This document shows, one piece after another, positions 19,201-30,400 of a DNA stretch of 64,000 nucleotides. A program made the translations under genes and the position numbers. Position 1 is the first letter of the stretch, and each line of letters begins with the position of its first letter. Source of the DNA: Rhexocercosporidium sp. MPI-PUGE-AT-0058 (lineage: Eukaryota; Ascomycota; Leotiomycetes; Helotiales); NCBI GenBank assembly GCA_020746875.1, contig JAGTJL010000014.1, positions 1,736,001-1,800,000 of the forward strand. The letters run 5' to 3'. The notes beneath the pieces are model-generated. The model had not been told where the DNA came from. It was given only the letters and a program-made list of their open reading frames with translations, and made no database searches.

Positions 19201-21314
19201 TATTCGGATTGCCATCTGATTCCGCCTTGAAAACTCATCTCGAACTTTGCCATGAGGATCCGTCTCAGACTTCGGTTTTCCCGCAGATAAAGAGTCGCTC
19301 TTTGGAACAGGCACTCGAGGACGCAATAGCGGTGAATGATATTTTTGCCATCACAGCTCTAGCCACAGAGCTAGCATCCTTACCCGACAGAAAGAAGGGG
19401 TTTGTTTTGCAGGCTCTGACACTTGGGCACCGAGAAGCAGCATTTATACTAGTGAACCTGCTCGGGACCCCTTCTGAACTTGATTATGCTCACAAGAACA
19501 GTGCAGCTATATTCAAAGTGTGTGAGACTGGAGATGAGGATTTGTTTGATATTCTAGTTGAAAAAGGTGCCGATATCAATATTCTTCCCCATGTGGATTC
19601 CCTTACAACAGCAATTCGAAACCGCCGCCTTTCAATTGTCAGGAAACTTCTAGATAATCCGACTTACGATAAGAAAAATTCCCACGCATCATACACCAAA
19701 AAAGGAGCCCTAGCTATAGCGTCGACAGGTGGTTTTGGAGAAGTCCTATCTCTTCTCTTAGAAAGGGACTCGGAATATTTCTCCACAAAAAGCAGGTATG
19801 GTTCCCTGGATTTTCGTCGGGCGCTGAGCGCCGCAATCAAAGAAAGTAATGTGTCGTGCGCCAAGATACTTCTAGGCTGGGCACTCGAAAAGTGTCCACA
19901 GCTGCTACCATCTAAAGTACGCAAATTTTCACGAGAGAATATCGATCGTATGATAGACTTTTTGTCATCAGAGGAGAAGAAAACTATAACAGAAGGCGGT
20001 GGTACAAAAGGTAACGCTCTGCAAGCAATGTCACATAAGGGAGATTGTGAGGCAGTGTCACATCTCATTGATCTAGGGGCCGATGTTGACAATCTCAGTG
20101 GGGACTATGGAACTCCAATGATGGCTGCTGCATCAACCGGCAAGCTTGAAGTCATCAGCTTATTAATTGAGAGGGGAGCTGATATCATGAAAAAGGATGA
20201 CAGAACATATGGAAGTGGTGGGTCAGCAATAGACGCAGCAGCAGCAAACTGCCATGAACCCGTGGTTCAAGCGCTATTGGACAAAGGAGCCGTTTTTACA
20301 CATGAAAGTCGCCACTCAATCGGCATGTGGTTCAAAGCGTCACCTCTTGCAGCGCTTAGCCATAAAGCTAAGCAAGCAGCGCCGACATTGATGAGACTTC
20401 TCCTTGATAGCGGAGCAAACGCGAACGGAGAAGCAAGTGGAAAGAGTCACAAAGGGGAACGCACTCCTTTGCAATTAGCAGCGATGAATGGACATTATGT
20501 CAACTTACAAGTTCTACTTGAGTACGGCGCCGATGTCAACCATCTCGATCCTGACGGCTACACACCGCTACAACTAGCTGTCCAGAGAGAAGATCATAGT
20601 TTGCCATTTATTTCAACATTAGTTTCAGTAAAGGCAATTGAGATTAATGCCAAGAGTGAGAACTCTTCTGGTACGACCGCGTTACACGAGGCAGCTAAGT
20701 TTTCGAAGTCAGATATTCTAGAAATCCTTCTAGACCATGGGGCCGAAATCGATACTTTCAATACCGAAGGAGAGACCGCGTTAGTAGTGGGAGCAGCGAG
20801 TTATTATTATTGGCAGTATTCAATTGAGAAATACCAAGAAACTCTTCGTGTGCTTGTTGAAAGAGGCGCCGACATTAAGGCAGTCGATGTACATGGAAAT
20901 ACAGTGCTCATGGTGGTTGCCAGACATCGGAAGCAGCCTCTGGAAACGATCCAATATCTCCTTGGGAGGCAAGCGGAAATCTCCACTGTGAATTTCGAAG
21001 ATTGCACCACATTAATGATAGCGGCAGGCCATGGGCGTGATCTTGTGGTGAAATGCTTGCTGCAAAGCAGGACGAGTCAATATCTCGAAGAAGTCGAAGA
21101 AATATGGAGCTCTTTGGAATCAGCTACTCGAAAAGGCTTCGTCAAAACCGTCAGAGTGCTCCTAGAGTTTTCAAGCAAGAGTATTGGCAGTCAATTTTCA
21201 TACCTACTGTCGGCGGTTCTATCTGTGGAGAATGCGAAGAAGAGCCCGGATATTGTCACCTTGCTTGAAGAATACGGAGCAACTTTTACGCCTCCAGCAG
21301 AAGAGACGGATTAA
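16268..21314 (+). CDS. NACHT-ankyrin STAND protein (fungal NLR-like) with Cys/His fingers
   Basis: A signal-transducing NTPase of the kind proposed to act as fungal innate receptors. Nine exons (16268-16531, 16585-16608, 16662-16854, 16914-17297, 17366-17944, 18001-18112, 18168-18449, 18517-18908, 18958-21314) join to 4,587 bases, 1,528 residues. Order: N-terminal alpha-helical domain resembling DUF7708 (about 30-170); NACHT with P-loop GIPGAGKT (about 285-292), Walker B LYIGIDGLDECSE (about 380) and sensor LFVTSRQEKD; winged-helix-like region ending in LIHPTAKE; then two Cys/His clusters (about 782-845: FRCPVLLCPY...H...H and MCPHDACDY...HLELCH); then many ankyrin repeats to the C-terminus (examples: EKGADINIL, DLGADVDNL, TPLQLAAMNGHYVNLQVLLE, LLDHGAEIDTFNTEGET). 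One intron splits the P-loop (inside GAG-KT) and one has a GC donor (17945). No lesion found. The start could also be 16190. Confidence 0.92.
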
Positions 21315-22056
21315 GCTGCACAATTTCCGCCGCAACAAGCTCTAACTCAACCTCCTCGGCAGCTTTGACGCCTAACATCCTCTATTATGCCTCTTCCCAA
21401 TGGCAAATCTCCTGGTCTTTCCCCAACCTCTGACAACCAAATCGGTAATGTTTCGTCCACACCCAGGACCAGAATACCAGTAGTGTTGGCAGTTACGCGA
21501 ACGACCAAGAGACATTTGATTCTAGCAAGGCTATCTAAGATATTGTCGAATCTATGTCAAGGGCACTTTCGAAGCCGACTACCTCCAAGTCGATTTGCAG
21601 GACCTTGGCAATTTTTCCATCCGTCCTTGATTCTGGGAGCATCCGGGGCAACCATTTTTAGGCTTTCTCAATCGGCCATGTCTGCTTCGCCATATTGAGT
21701 TTGATTGCTTGCTCCGAATTCCCCAGCATTTCCTGCAGATGCCCAGTTTCATATCCGATGCTGTTTGTAGCAGACGCTCTCACTAGAGACCCCAATGAGC
21801 CTGCCTTGATTTCAATGATGTATGTGACCTGGCATGGTCGACTTCTTTTCACCCTTACGGCACAACTTTGTTCAAACTCTTGGTAGCTTCAATTTCTCAC
21901 ATAACTGATATGTCCATTTCAAAGCACCGAACCGCCTTAATTGTAACTAAGTAAGAAATGAAAGTTGTGTAACCAGTATCATTCCAATCCAAGATCCATC
22001 TTCACAAGCTAGCTAGTCCATTTATGACCTCACTGTCACTTATCTGGAATTGTTCG
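21315..22056. other. Intergenic, unassigned
   Basis: Convergent 3' ends of the NACHT-ankyrin and deaminase genes. An open frame at 21387-21698 has no recognisable domain, and reading the other frames of 21530-21850 gives only scattered, unconvincing protein-like runs. Possibly a worn gene remnant; I cannot name it. Confidence 0.35.
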
Positions 22057-23812
22057 CTACAACTCCACGCCGCCACCAACACTATCTTCATCCTCATCCT
22101 CACTCTCGCTTACATTCTCTGCTATGGATACAGCTTCTGAAAGAGTTGTGGAACGAAAGGTATGCGACGTACTATTTCGAGATCGACCAATGTCAAGAAA
22201 TTTGAAGCTTGTCGTCCGATGTCGAGTAACATCATGCTCTCGAGTCGAAATACCATCGATCGGGTATGTCGGCTCCGTGTTCGAGTCATGCTCTTTTCTC
22301 TCTGGAACCTTCTCTCTCAAAGTCTGGAAGGCATCTCTCCTCACTTGTTCCAAAATTTTGTTCATGAGTGTCTCCCTTTCTGACCCAGGTTCCGGACCTT
22401 CACTGGCACTGAAAACGGGCATTCTCCAGTTATGGTAGAGATTCCGGTGTGTTGGCCGAGACTCAACGGCACTAGGGTGGAATGCGAAGTAGTAACTACA
22501 CAATCGGCAAGAAGGTTTGCTGCAGCCGATATATTTGTAGCCTCCAAAGAACTTCGAGGGACTCATGACGCCGTCTCTTGAGATAGAGTCCAGGACAACA
22601 ATTTCAGCATGAACGATAGGTCGAAAGTTTTTGTTCTTTGCCAGGTGTTGTATTGCCTTATCCACCTCAAATTTTTCCAAAAATTCCGCATGTGCTCTAT
22701 ACGTAGCCTGTTTTGTGGGGTCCGAAGTCATATGGTTGATAATATCGCTCATGGAAAGGGATTCGTCTTTGATGCGCTCTCGTAGCGGTTCTGGGATGGA
22801 GGAAGCAATGTAGCGGACCTCAAAATCTTCGAAGAGCTCTGGCAATCGTTTACGGGTCGAGATAAGGCATCTGACCGCGTGAAGGTAAGAGAGCAGACGT
22901 CCTGATGCATGGCGAAATTCTGACCAGCACAGAGACTGATTCATTCTGCCGTTCTTACTTTTATCGCGGATGAGGCTCTCAACCTCAGACTGGTGTAGCA
23001 GATCAATAGCAGATATCAAGCTCTCGCAACCCGTGGAAACTAGGAAGTGTTTAGTATTAAAACCATCTGAGGCGATCACAGAATACTTGCATGCCTTGTC
23101 GTCGAGATTCTTGTCAGTCGAGAAACTCACTAGCTCCCTCAACTCCTCAAGTCTTGTAAGAATGGATCTTGCTGGAGGGAAATTCAGCTCTTGAAAGTTT
23201 ATGACTATCACTGAAACCTACACTCTTGCGAGTCATCTCTTTGACAATCACTGATGCAAAGGGGGAGCTGCTCCATTAGTGACTTGGCGTAAGATCTAAT
23301 CCTCGGCTGCGTGAAGGAAATCACACCCCTCAAGATATGCGACCTCAACAAAGTCAAATCACTGACATCAGTCGTTCCTAGAGTGTTCAGAATATTCTCC
23401 AAGAACGACTGGGTATGGATAAGGTCAGCTTCTTTCCGCTGGTTTGATGCGAATCGGTATTGGATGCGGTCTGGGTACTGCAATACAACAACAGCGGTCA
23501 CAGTGTTGCCACATCTATCACTATCACACAACAGGGCAAGCTTATTAAGAAAGCAGTGAAAGTCAAGCTCAGGAGATTGTGCTACGCCTTGTGATAGATC
23601 TGGAGCTTTTGGCGTCTGGTGGTCTGGCGATGCTAGGTTGAGTGCAGCAAGAAGCAAGATAGGTTCATAGAACCGGTTGGTAAATTTTGGTTTCGGCGTG
23701 CCAAAAGCACGAGGGCCTGAATTGACCGGCAAATATTCTACATTCCCAAACGTGAATTACTGAATAATTGATAGGTAAGGAATGCGTTGGGCTTACCCTT
23801 TCTTGATGTCAT
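22057..23812 (-). CDS. OTT_1508-like deaminase family protein
   Basis: Fungal protein with a putative zinc-dependent deaminase fold of the OTT_1508-like family, known from comparative work as a deaminase clade in fungi and bacteria with no proven substrate. Three exons (23812-23797, 23737-23252, 23210-22057) join to 1,656 bases, 551 residues. Key residues are present: PIVHAEIVVLD (the His-Ala-Glu zinc/catalytic motif, about residue 375) and IGCSKPSCRLCSYYF (the Cys-x2-Cys pair, about 410). The region before it (DLLHQSEVESLI, ELFEDFEVRYIASSIPEP) is the helical N-terminal part usual in fungal members; the C-terminus is acidic (SESEDEDED). The 41-base second intron (23211-23251) is short and is my choice because it is the only splice that keeps frame and avoids a stop. 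The first exon is only 16 bases. Confidence 0.82.
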
Positions 23813-25072
23813 TTTCCGCGGGGGATTGAACGAGAAGTTTTGGTTTCGGGATATTGGCAGCTCAAACCTATCGTCCAGAAGAGATTGAAACGGGTGTTCT
23901 TTCCTGCCAAAATTTTGCTCCCACTGCAGGAAAATGCCAGGCTATGTACCTCTTTGGAACAAGACACAATAATGTGGCATACAGAGATCTCGAGGGACAC
24001 ATTATGCGCAGCAGACTTTGGCTATTGCAGGGTATGGGCACAGTTCTGCCTCACAGGAAACGGTATACACAGCATGCCAGATACAGGAGACCTTCATTCG
24101 CAAGTGTTGCTAGATAACAAACAGCCTTACGGCCTAATCATGCCTGCGTGCCAAGTGGACTTCGCGGTTGGCCTCTCGCATACACAGCCTCGCCCATTGC
24201 TGGATTCGCTCATGCAATCGACCTCCTGCATCGTTGGTGCTTCCTGAAGTCGGCCTCTCGCATTAGCAGTCTCGCCCATTGCTGGATACTCTCATGCAAC
24301 CGACCTCTTGCATGGTTAGTGCTTCCTGCAGTCGGCCTCTCGCATAGACGGCGTCGCCCATTCTTGGAATCTACCATGCCATCGGCATCCTTAATATTCA
24401 ATTGGTTCATTTTCTTACCCCCCTAAGCGCGAGCAGTCTTCGATACCGTGGTTCTGTTGTATAATCTGGTCATCGACGTTCCACGTGGCTTACCATGGTT
24501 TCTGCCTAGCCAACAGGCATCTCGGCCTAAGTCGGCCTCAAAGTCAGCCTCTGAGATCATTGGTCTAATTTCATTTCATTTTGACTACTGCCCTGTTCAA
24601 ATTCCAAGATATTTGATCACAAGTGGTTACCAGGCATCTACATTAATAAAAGAGCGTGCGCTCGTATCACCCTCCAACTCAAAACATATTTCTTGAATTT
24701 CAGCATCAAGGGAGCCGTGCGGCTCCGATGCGTTGTGACACTTTGCCACACAACATCGTTACTTGCCAGTGGAACATCACATCAACCGACTCTCCCCAGT
24801 ACTAGTACTGTTGTGTCATAAGCCACATTACGACGTCCGCCAAGGAGTTCCTGGCATTCAGGGAAGGAATTCAAGAACAGAGCGCCGAAACAAAGTATGT
24901 GCCCCTCGTTAAGAACTTCCGAATTCATTTCTAGAAAGACAGTGCAAGTGCAGGGAGATTATCCCGTTCACTCTTTCTTCCCCTAAGCATCCAACAGAGA
25001 AAGTCTCACGCTACCCAACTTTCTCGTCAGCTGACTACGTATCTATGGCAATATAGGTGGCCAGTTGCAGTG
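23813..25072. other. Intergenic region containing a tandem repeat
   Basis: Holds an 82-base tandem repeat (own entry) and otherwise no gene I can support. The last 300 bases are probably promoter and leader of the C2H2 regulator. Short open frames across 23840-24700 are tied to the repeat and have no domain resemblance. Confidence 0.4.
24166..24385. repeat. Tandem repeat, about 2.6 copies of an 82-base unit
   Basis: The anchor GGCCTCTCGCAT recurs near 24170, 24252 and 24334 (period 82). Each unit then has a CTCGCCCATTGCTGGAT-like block, a CATGCAA(T/C)CGACCTC block and a GTGCTTCCTG block. The last unit is diverged and cut short near ACCATGCCATCGGCATCC. Units differ by scattered substitutions, so it is not a very recent expansion. 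Confidence 0.75.
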
Positions 25073-25983
25073 ATGCAGATGTGGAACTCCACCACCGAGG
25101 AAACTCACAATTTCGGACAGTTGTACACCGGTAACACGAGTTACATGGGCGATGAAAACATTCTAGCACCGACCCATTGGGACTATCACACGCCTGAGGT
25201 ACCTCCTCATCCCGGTTACGTCCTTGACAGGCTCAATTATGCCACCAGTGGCCAAGTTTTCCAGCATCAGGTCGAAACTCCGATGGATTACCTTTTGGGA
25301 TCCAGTGACTACCCGGATGCTTTTCCAGCGACTACAGAGGTCGATTCCCATATTTACTTGAACCATTAGGATTCAAATATCACGGGAACGGTTCCTTCGA
25401 ATGAGTTCTCCAACGAGCAGCAGAGGGGGCACTTCGACTTAGGCTCCGATATGGGCTCTCTCCAACCTTTGGATCAAAGTGTGGAAACTTTCTCAAACTC
25501 TTCGCAGTACCTTCATAATCCTCCATCTCCTCAAACCTCGTGGCCAGTTCCACCTTCAGCAGATTACGAAGCTTCACTACATGCGATTGATACAGTGTCG
25601 AGTGCGATCCCGCAGAACCGCGGATCCGAAAGTACTCCCCGCGTAGATCAGATCTTCCGCTGTGATCAATGCCTTAAGGAATTCTTGCAGCGATCCCTCC
25701 TCAAGTAAGTCCTTAGGTGCTGGTATCCACCATATAATGAACTGACAAGGGTTATAGAAAACATCTACGCGTCCACACAAGGCCACTTCGATGTGAGCTT
25801 TGTCCTCAAGGCACCCACGGAGTTGCTGAGCAGAAAGACTTGAATAGACACTACTGGTCTACTCATCGAACGTACGCGTTGAACAACAATATTCCGAGGG
25901 ACTCAACAGCATGTCCTGACTGCGATTATGAGGGAAGGACGGATAACGTCAGGCGTCACCAACGAAATCTGCATCAACAATGA
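25073..25983 (+). pseudogene. C2H2 zinc-finger regulator interrupted by in-frame TAG
   Basis: Starts at ATG 25073 and runs, in one frame, through a Ser/Pro/Gln-rich N-terminus, a TAG at 25367-25369, more of the same composition (SNEFSNEQQRGHFDLGSDMG, PPSPQTSWPVPPSADYE) and into fingers: FRCDQCLKEFLQRSLL-KHLRVHT, RCELCPQ...DLNRHYWSTH and ACPDCDYEGRTDNVRRHQRNLH, ending at TGA 25981. One intron (about 25706-25757) splits the first finger. The reading frame and composition are unchanged across the TAG, so I read it as one gene with a nonsense change (CAG to TAG would fit RIP-type C-to-T). Alternatives: a 33-base intron (GTCGAT...TTAG, a multiple of three) that would remove the stop, translation from the downstream ATG at 25451, or readthrough. 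DNA target unknown. Confidence 0.7.
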
Positions 25984-27456
25984 CAGATTATGGGTTGTGG
26001 ACGGGGTCTGGTTTATTTCCCTTTCGTTTCTTTTTTCTTTGTCCACATGTCAGTACGTAGAATGGTCCTGGTTCGCGGGTATGATTGGTTTGGTGTTGTC
26101 TTCTGTTTTCCGTTTTCTTTGTTGTAGCTAGCGAACAGGTCTTTGAAAATCAAAGTTTTTGATATTCTCTCATGGCCTGGCTCCTTGGAGATAGGTTCTT
26201 GATATCACTTTCAAAATTGTGCCAAATAAAAAACCTCGATTCAACAGTGAAAAAACGTAGCTAAATCCTTGGTCTGCATTTTTAAGTTAGTTAGGAATTA
26301 CAGGCCTCTTTTTGATACCAAAGCTAGATCAATGTAGGGCGATTTCTTTGGTAACTTACTCTTTATTCCATCTCTCTGCAACCATCTTTTGACAATATGA
26401 TTTGAGGTATAATAGACAGTTTTCGCAGATATTAATGGCAACGAATTTGGATGGTAGGACGTCGCTTTTTCAATATCGTATAGTTAAACAGCTATCTATT
26501 TTATCTGGAAACGTTTCGCTTTAATAAAGCAGAATGCCTTGAAGGAAAGTAAAGAATTTGATCAAGGATAAATAGACAATGTTTTTCTCCACATCGATGA
26601 GCTATTATAGATCTAATTGAGTGAACGACCAGAATCTCACAAATATTACATGTAATCTAAGCAGTGAGCTGGTGCTTTTCGGTTTTCACGGCACATTTGT
26701 TAGTGAGGCTGTCATATCGCCTAGAGTGGCTCACAGGGGACTCTCCCCCGTAGGGCGCTGTGTGCACAAAGCCAAGAGCAGTTAGCGTATGGAGCGCATA
26801 TCCCCTTAACTGCGATCCCATGCACCATCCTGAAAGGCCTCTAAGCGAGCCCCAAAGGAAAGGTTGCGCAGCCTGAAAGACTTGCAGATCAGCCACTAAG
26901 ACGGAGAACAGTGGTATCCCGCATGCTGCAGCTCCCTGAACCGGAGGTGCATGCCGCAGTTAAGGGGATAGGCAGGCATTCCACCGCTGAAGGTTGGAGC
27001 CTGAGCCGAGTGGAGCCGGCTGTACAACATTGTTGGTGTTATGCGTGCATGTGACATAAAGAGTCATACATGCAGTCGTCTGCATTAGTGAGGCCTCATG
27101 CATAGATTTCTGCTTAGGCGTCCTCGGCGAGTGAGGCTGACAGCAGGTTGAAGCCCTCAGCCATTGTGTACTTCTTTGATTGGGTATCAGTGCTGTCAAG
27201 GAGAACTTTCACCAACGCATGCAATCATGAAATCTGGCAGTTCATGTGTCTTGGAATAAGGATATATGAATGTCCCAGCCACTAGCATTGTGACTGTTGC
27301 TCAAAGAACCGAAACAGATCAATTCTCACCGAACTCAATTCGTCAGTCCAAATTGATATTGCTTATTCATTTTGATCAACACCAATTCGTATTGAGAAAC
27401 CGGAGCACTAAATTCCCCTCATCATCGCCCTCAAAATTTGCGCGGAGAAAGCTAAC
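25984..27456. other. Intergenic; AT-rich part then GC-rich structured part
   Basis: 25984-26650 is AT-rich with no gene seen. 26650-27240 is more GC-rich and has a 16-base inverted repeat (own entry) and several short repeated words (AGTGAGGCTG at about 26702 and 27130), possibly a decayed small element. Just before 27457 lies the presumed promoter of the Dicer gene. Confidence 0.4.
26799..26970. repeat. Perfect 16-base inverted repeat pair
   Basis: TATCCCCTTAACTGCG at 26799-26814 is the exact reverse complement of 26955-26970, with 140 bases between. The spacer contains a second imperfect pairing (GCATGCTGCAG near GTGCATGCCGCAG). It could be the ends of a small non-autonomous element or a structured transcript. 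No target duplication recognised. Confidence 0.5.
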
Positions 27457-30400
27457 ATGGCAAATCATGGTAAACCATTGCCAACACCAGTTTCGGCTTC
27501 TCTAGTGCATGAACATAAGCTGGGTGGGAACTTCTTGGACTGCAATACTCTTCTTTCAGCGGTCACAGATAAAATTCCATATAGCGACACTTGTGGAGAT
27601 GCTACGTTCGACTCGAGAGCGTACCAGCTGGAGATGCTGGAGGAAAGCATCAAGAGGAATATTATTGTCGCAGTAATTATATCCTTCCTCGGCCTGCTTA
27701 GTTACATCAGTCTAACAACCTTTTGTGCCAGATGGATACCGGTAGCGGCAAAACACATGTGTAAGATTCAATAAGTTCATCCCAAGAAGTTTATACTCCT
27801 TCGACTTGCTAAAACCTCATCCCTAGCGCTGTTCTGCGTATCAAACACCAGATCCAGGTCTCATCGTCTCCGAAGGTGCGTATCAATTCTACAATGCATA
27901 TAATTATGTAGCTAACAAAATTTCAGCTCATATGGTTCCTAGCACCAACAATTGCCCTTTGCTCTCAGCAATTTGACATTCTTCGTTCGCAGATATCCTC
28001 AGTACAAATCAAATCAATTACCTCGGCTGATAACGTTGACCGTTGGACAGAGAAAGCCATCTGGGATAACATGTTGGCAAATACTAGGATTGTTGTGTCA
28101 ACATTCGCCGTCTTGCATGAAGCACTTTGCCATGGATTCGTTCGCATAAGTTCGCTAGCTCTCATTGTCTTCGATGAAGGTGAGTGACTAGTCTTCCAGT
28201 ATTCCAATGATATCTCTCTCACAGGTATAGCACATAATTGTACTGGGAGAAGTCCTGGTAGCAAGATCATGACAGACTTCTATTGGCCAGAGAAAAACTC
28301 CAAGCAATATGTACCACATATTCTCGGACTGACGGCGAGTCCCGTAATTGGCTCTAAAACTGAAGCTATGGAAACCCTCGAATCGGTCCTAGATTCTGTA
28401 TGCAGAAGTCCTCATATCCAGAAAGAGGAATTGTTGCTTCACGTACATCTGCCGGATTTAGTCCGCATCCATTATGAAGCAAGCAATGCATTCTCAACTA
28501 CCCTCAAAAGAACGTCCGTTATGAAAGACTTACTTGAGGTGTATCGAAAGCTCGATATCTATACAGACCCGGAAATCATAAGCTTGAAGTCTCAAAACAA
28601 CAAGCTTAGCAGAGACAAAATGGAGAAGGCAATAATGAGCAAAAACACCTTCGCACAATGTCAGATGAAAAAAATAAATCGATGCGCAGGTGAAATTTGT
28701 CAAATCTTGGGACATTGGGCTGCCGACTTCTACATCCTCCAAGTTATCTCCACCTTCGTACGATCTTCTGACTCAAAGGATATCACGAATACCACATGGG
28801 AGGATGCCGAAAAACGATATCTCGTCAACACTTTGCGCAAGGTGGATATATCCCCTGATAACTTAACTGTGCTGTCCCAAACCTCAATCTCCAACAAAGT
28901 CCGCGCTCTCCTCAAATTTCTTCAGACTTGTGACGAAAAGACTACTGGCATCATCTTTGTCAAAGAACGAGCAACTGCGTCTCTTCTCCAGCAACTCCTC
29001 TCGATATACCCGGCGACAAGTAAGCGACTTCGCTTTGATACCGTGATCGGAGCTTCCCAGCAGGCATCAGGAAAGCGGGAACTTTTTGAAATGGCCACAA
29101 ACAAGGATGCTCTCAGCAAATTCCGGTCCGGAGATATCAATATTCTTATCGCAACAAGCGTACTTGAAGAGGGAATTGACGTCCCGCGGTGTCATCTGGT
29201 GATCTGCTTTGATGAACCCTCGAGTCTCAAGTCGTATATCCAACGCAGAGGCAGGGCGCGGCTGCCTGAATCACGATGGGCACTGATGCTGGAAAGTTCA
29301 TCACAAGATCATACCAGACAATGGGAGGTTCTAGAACTGGAGATGAAGAAAAAATATGAAGATGAACAAAGGGAAGTGAAAGAAATTGTCGAGTCTGAGA
29401 AATTTGAGGAGGCCTTGTGCAGAAGCCGTTACTTCAGAGTTCCAAGTACCGGTGCCCGGCTTGATTTGGATAACGCGAAAGGACACCTCCTATGCTTCTG
29501 CTCTCGACTTTCCACCCAATCTTCTATGGACATGCGGCCAGTTTACATCATCATAGAAGATAATGAAAGCAATAATCGCGACAATAACCAAGCGCTTTTC
29601 AGAGCAAAAGTTATTTTACCAGCCACGCTTGTTCCTAGCATGCAAGTTTTCATCAGCAAAATGCTTTGGCGCTCCGAGAAGAATGCGATGAAAGATGCAG
29701 CATTCGAAGCATACACTGCTCTGTATCATGCAGGGCTTGTCAATGACCATCTACTACCACTCAGCTTTACGGACCCTCCAAGTTGCAATGAGAAGGGAGA
29801 CTCCATTGTTGAAATCCATCAGCAGTTCAACCCTTGGCCATCAATTGCTCATGCTTGGGAGAACAGGGAGAAGCTGCAACGACGTGTTATGACCCTGAAA
29901 GATCAGCACGGTCTGGTAAAATGCGAGGTCGAAATATCAATACCCGTTGATCTCCCAGAACTGGAACCGATTCTGATATATTGGGATTCTTCTAGTAAAT
30001 GGAAGCTTGAAAGCGGACCACCCAGGACAGTAGAGTACTGCGATCAGCAAGTGGAACATACTGCAACATTACTCTCACTTGCACATGGACACCGGTGGAA
30101 AGTTGAGGAAATGCGACATGCAGTGGTCTTCGAGGGATTGAATGCAAAAATCAGCCAATCACAGCTCGGGTGCATCTCACTGGTTGATGACGACGTTCTC
30201 GATGAATCGATGGGCCTACTAAGAGATTCTCAAAACTGTGGCTACCCATATCTATTCCACAAATATCTATCATCGAAGCCGCCTATCCAATTGATACAAC
30301 ACCCTCACAAAGATTATGAGTTATTCTCTTCGAATCAGCCTTTTGTGGCAGTGAAAAAGTGGTCCCGCCGCTCGGATTTTCTTCATTTAGTCGCCGCAGG

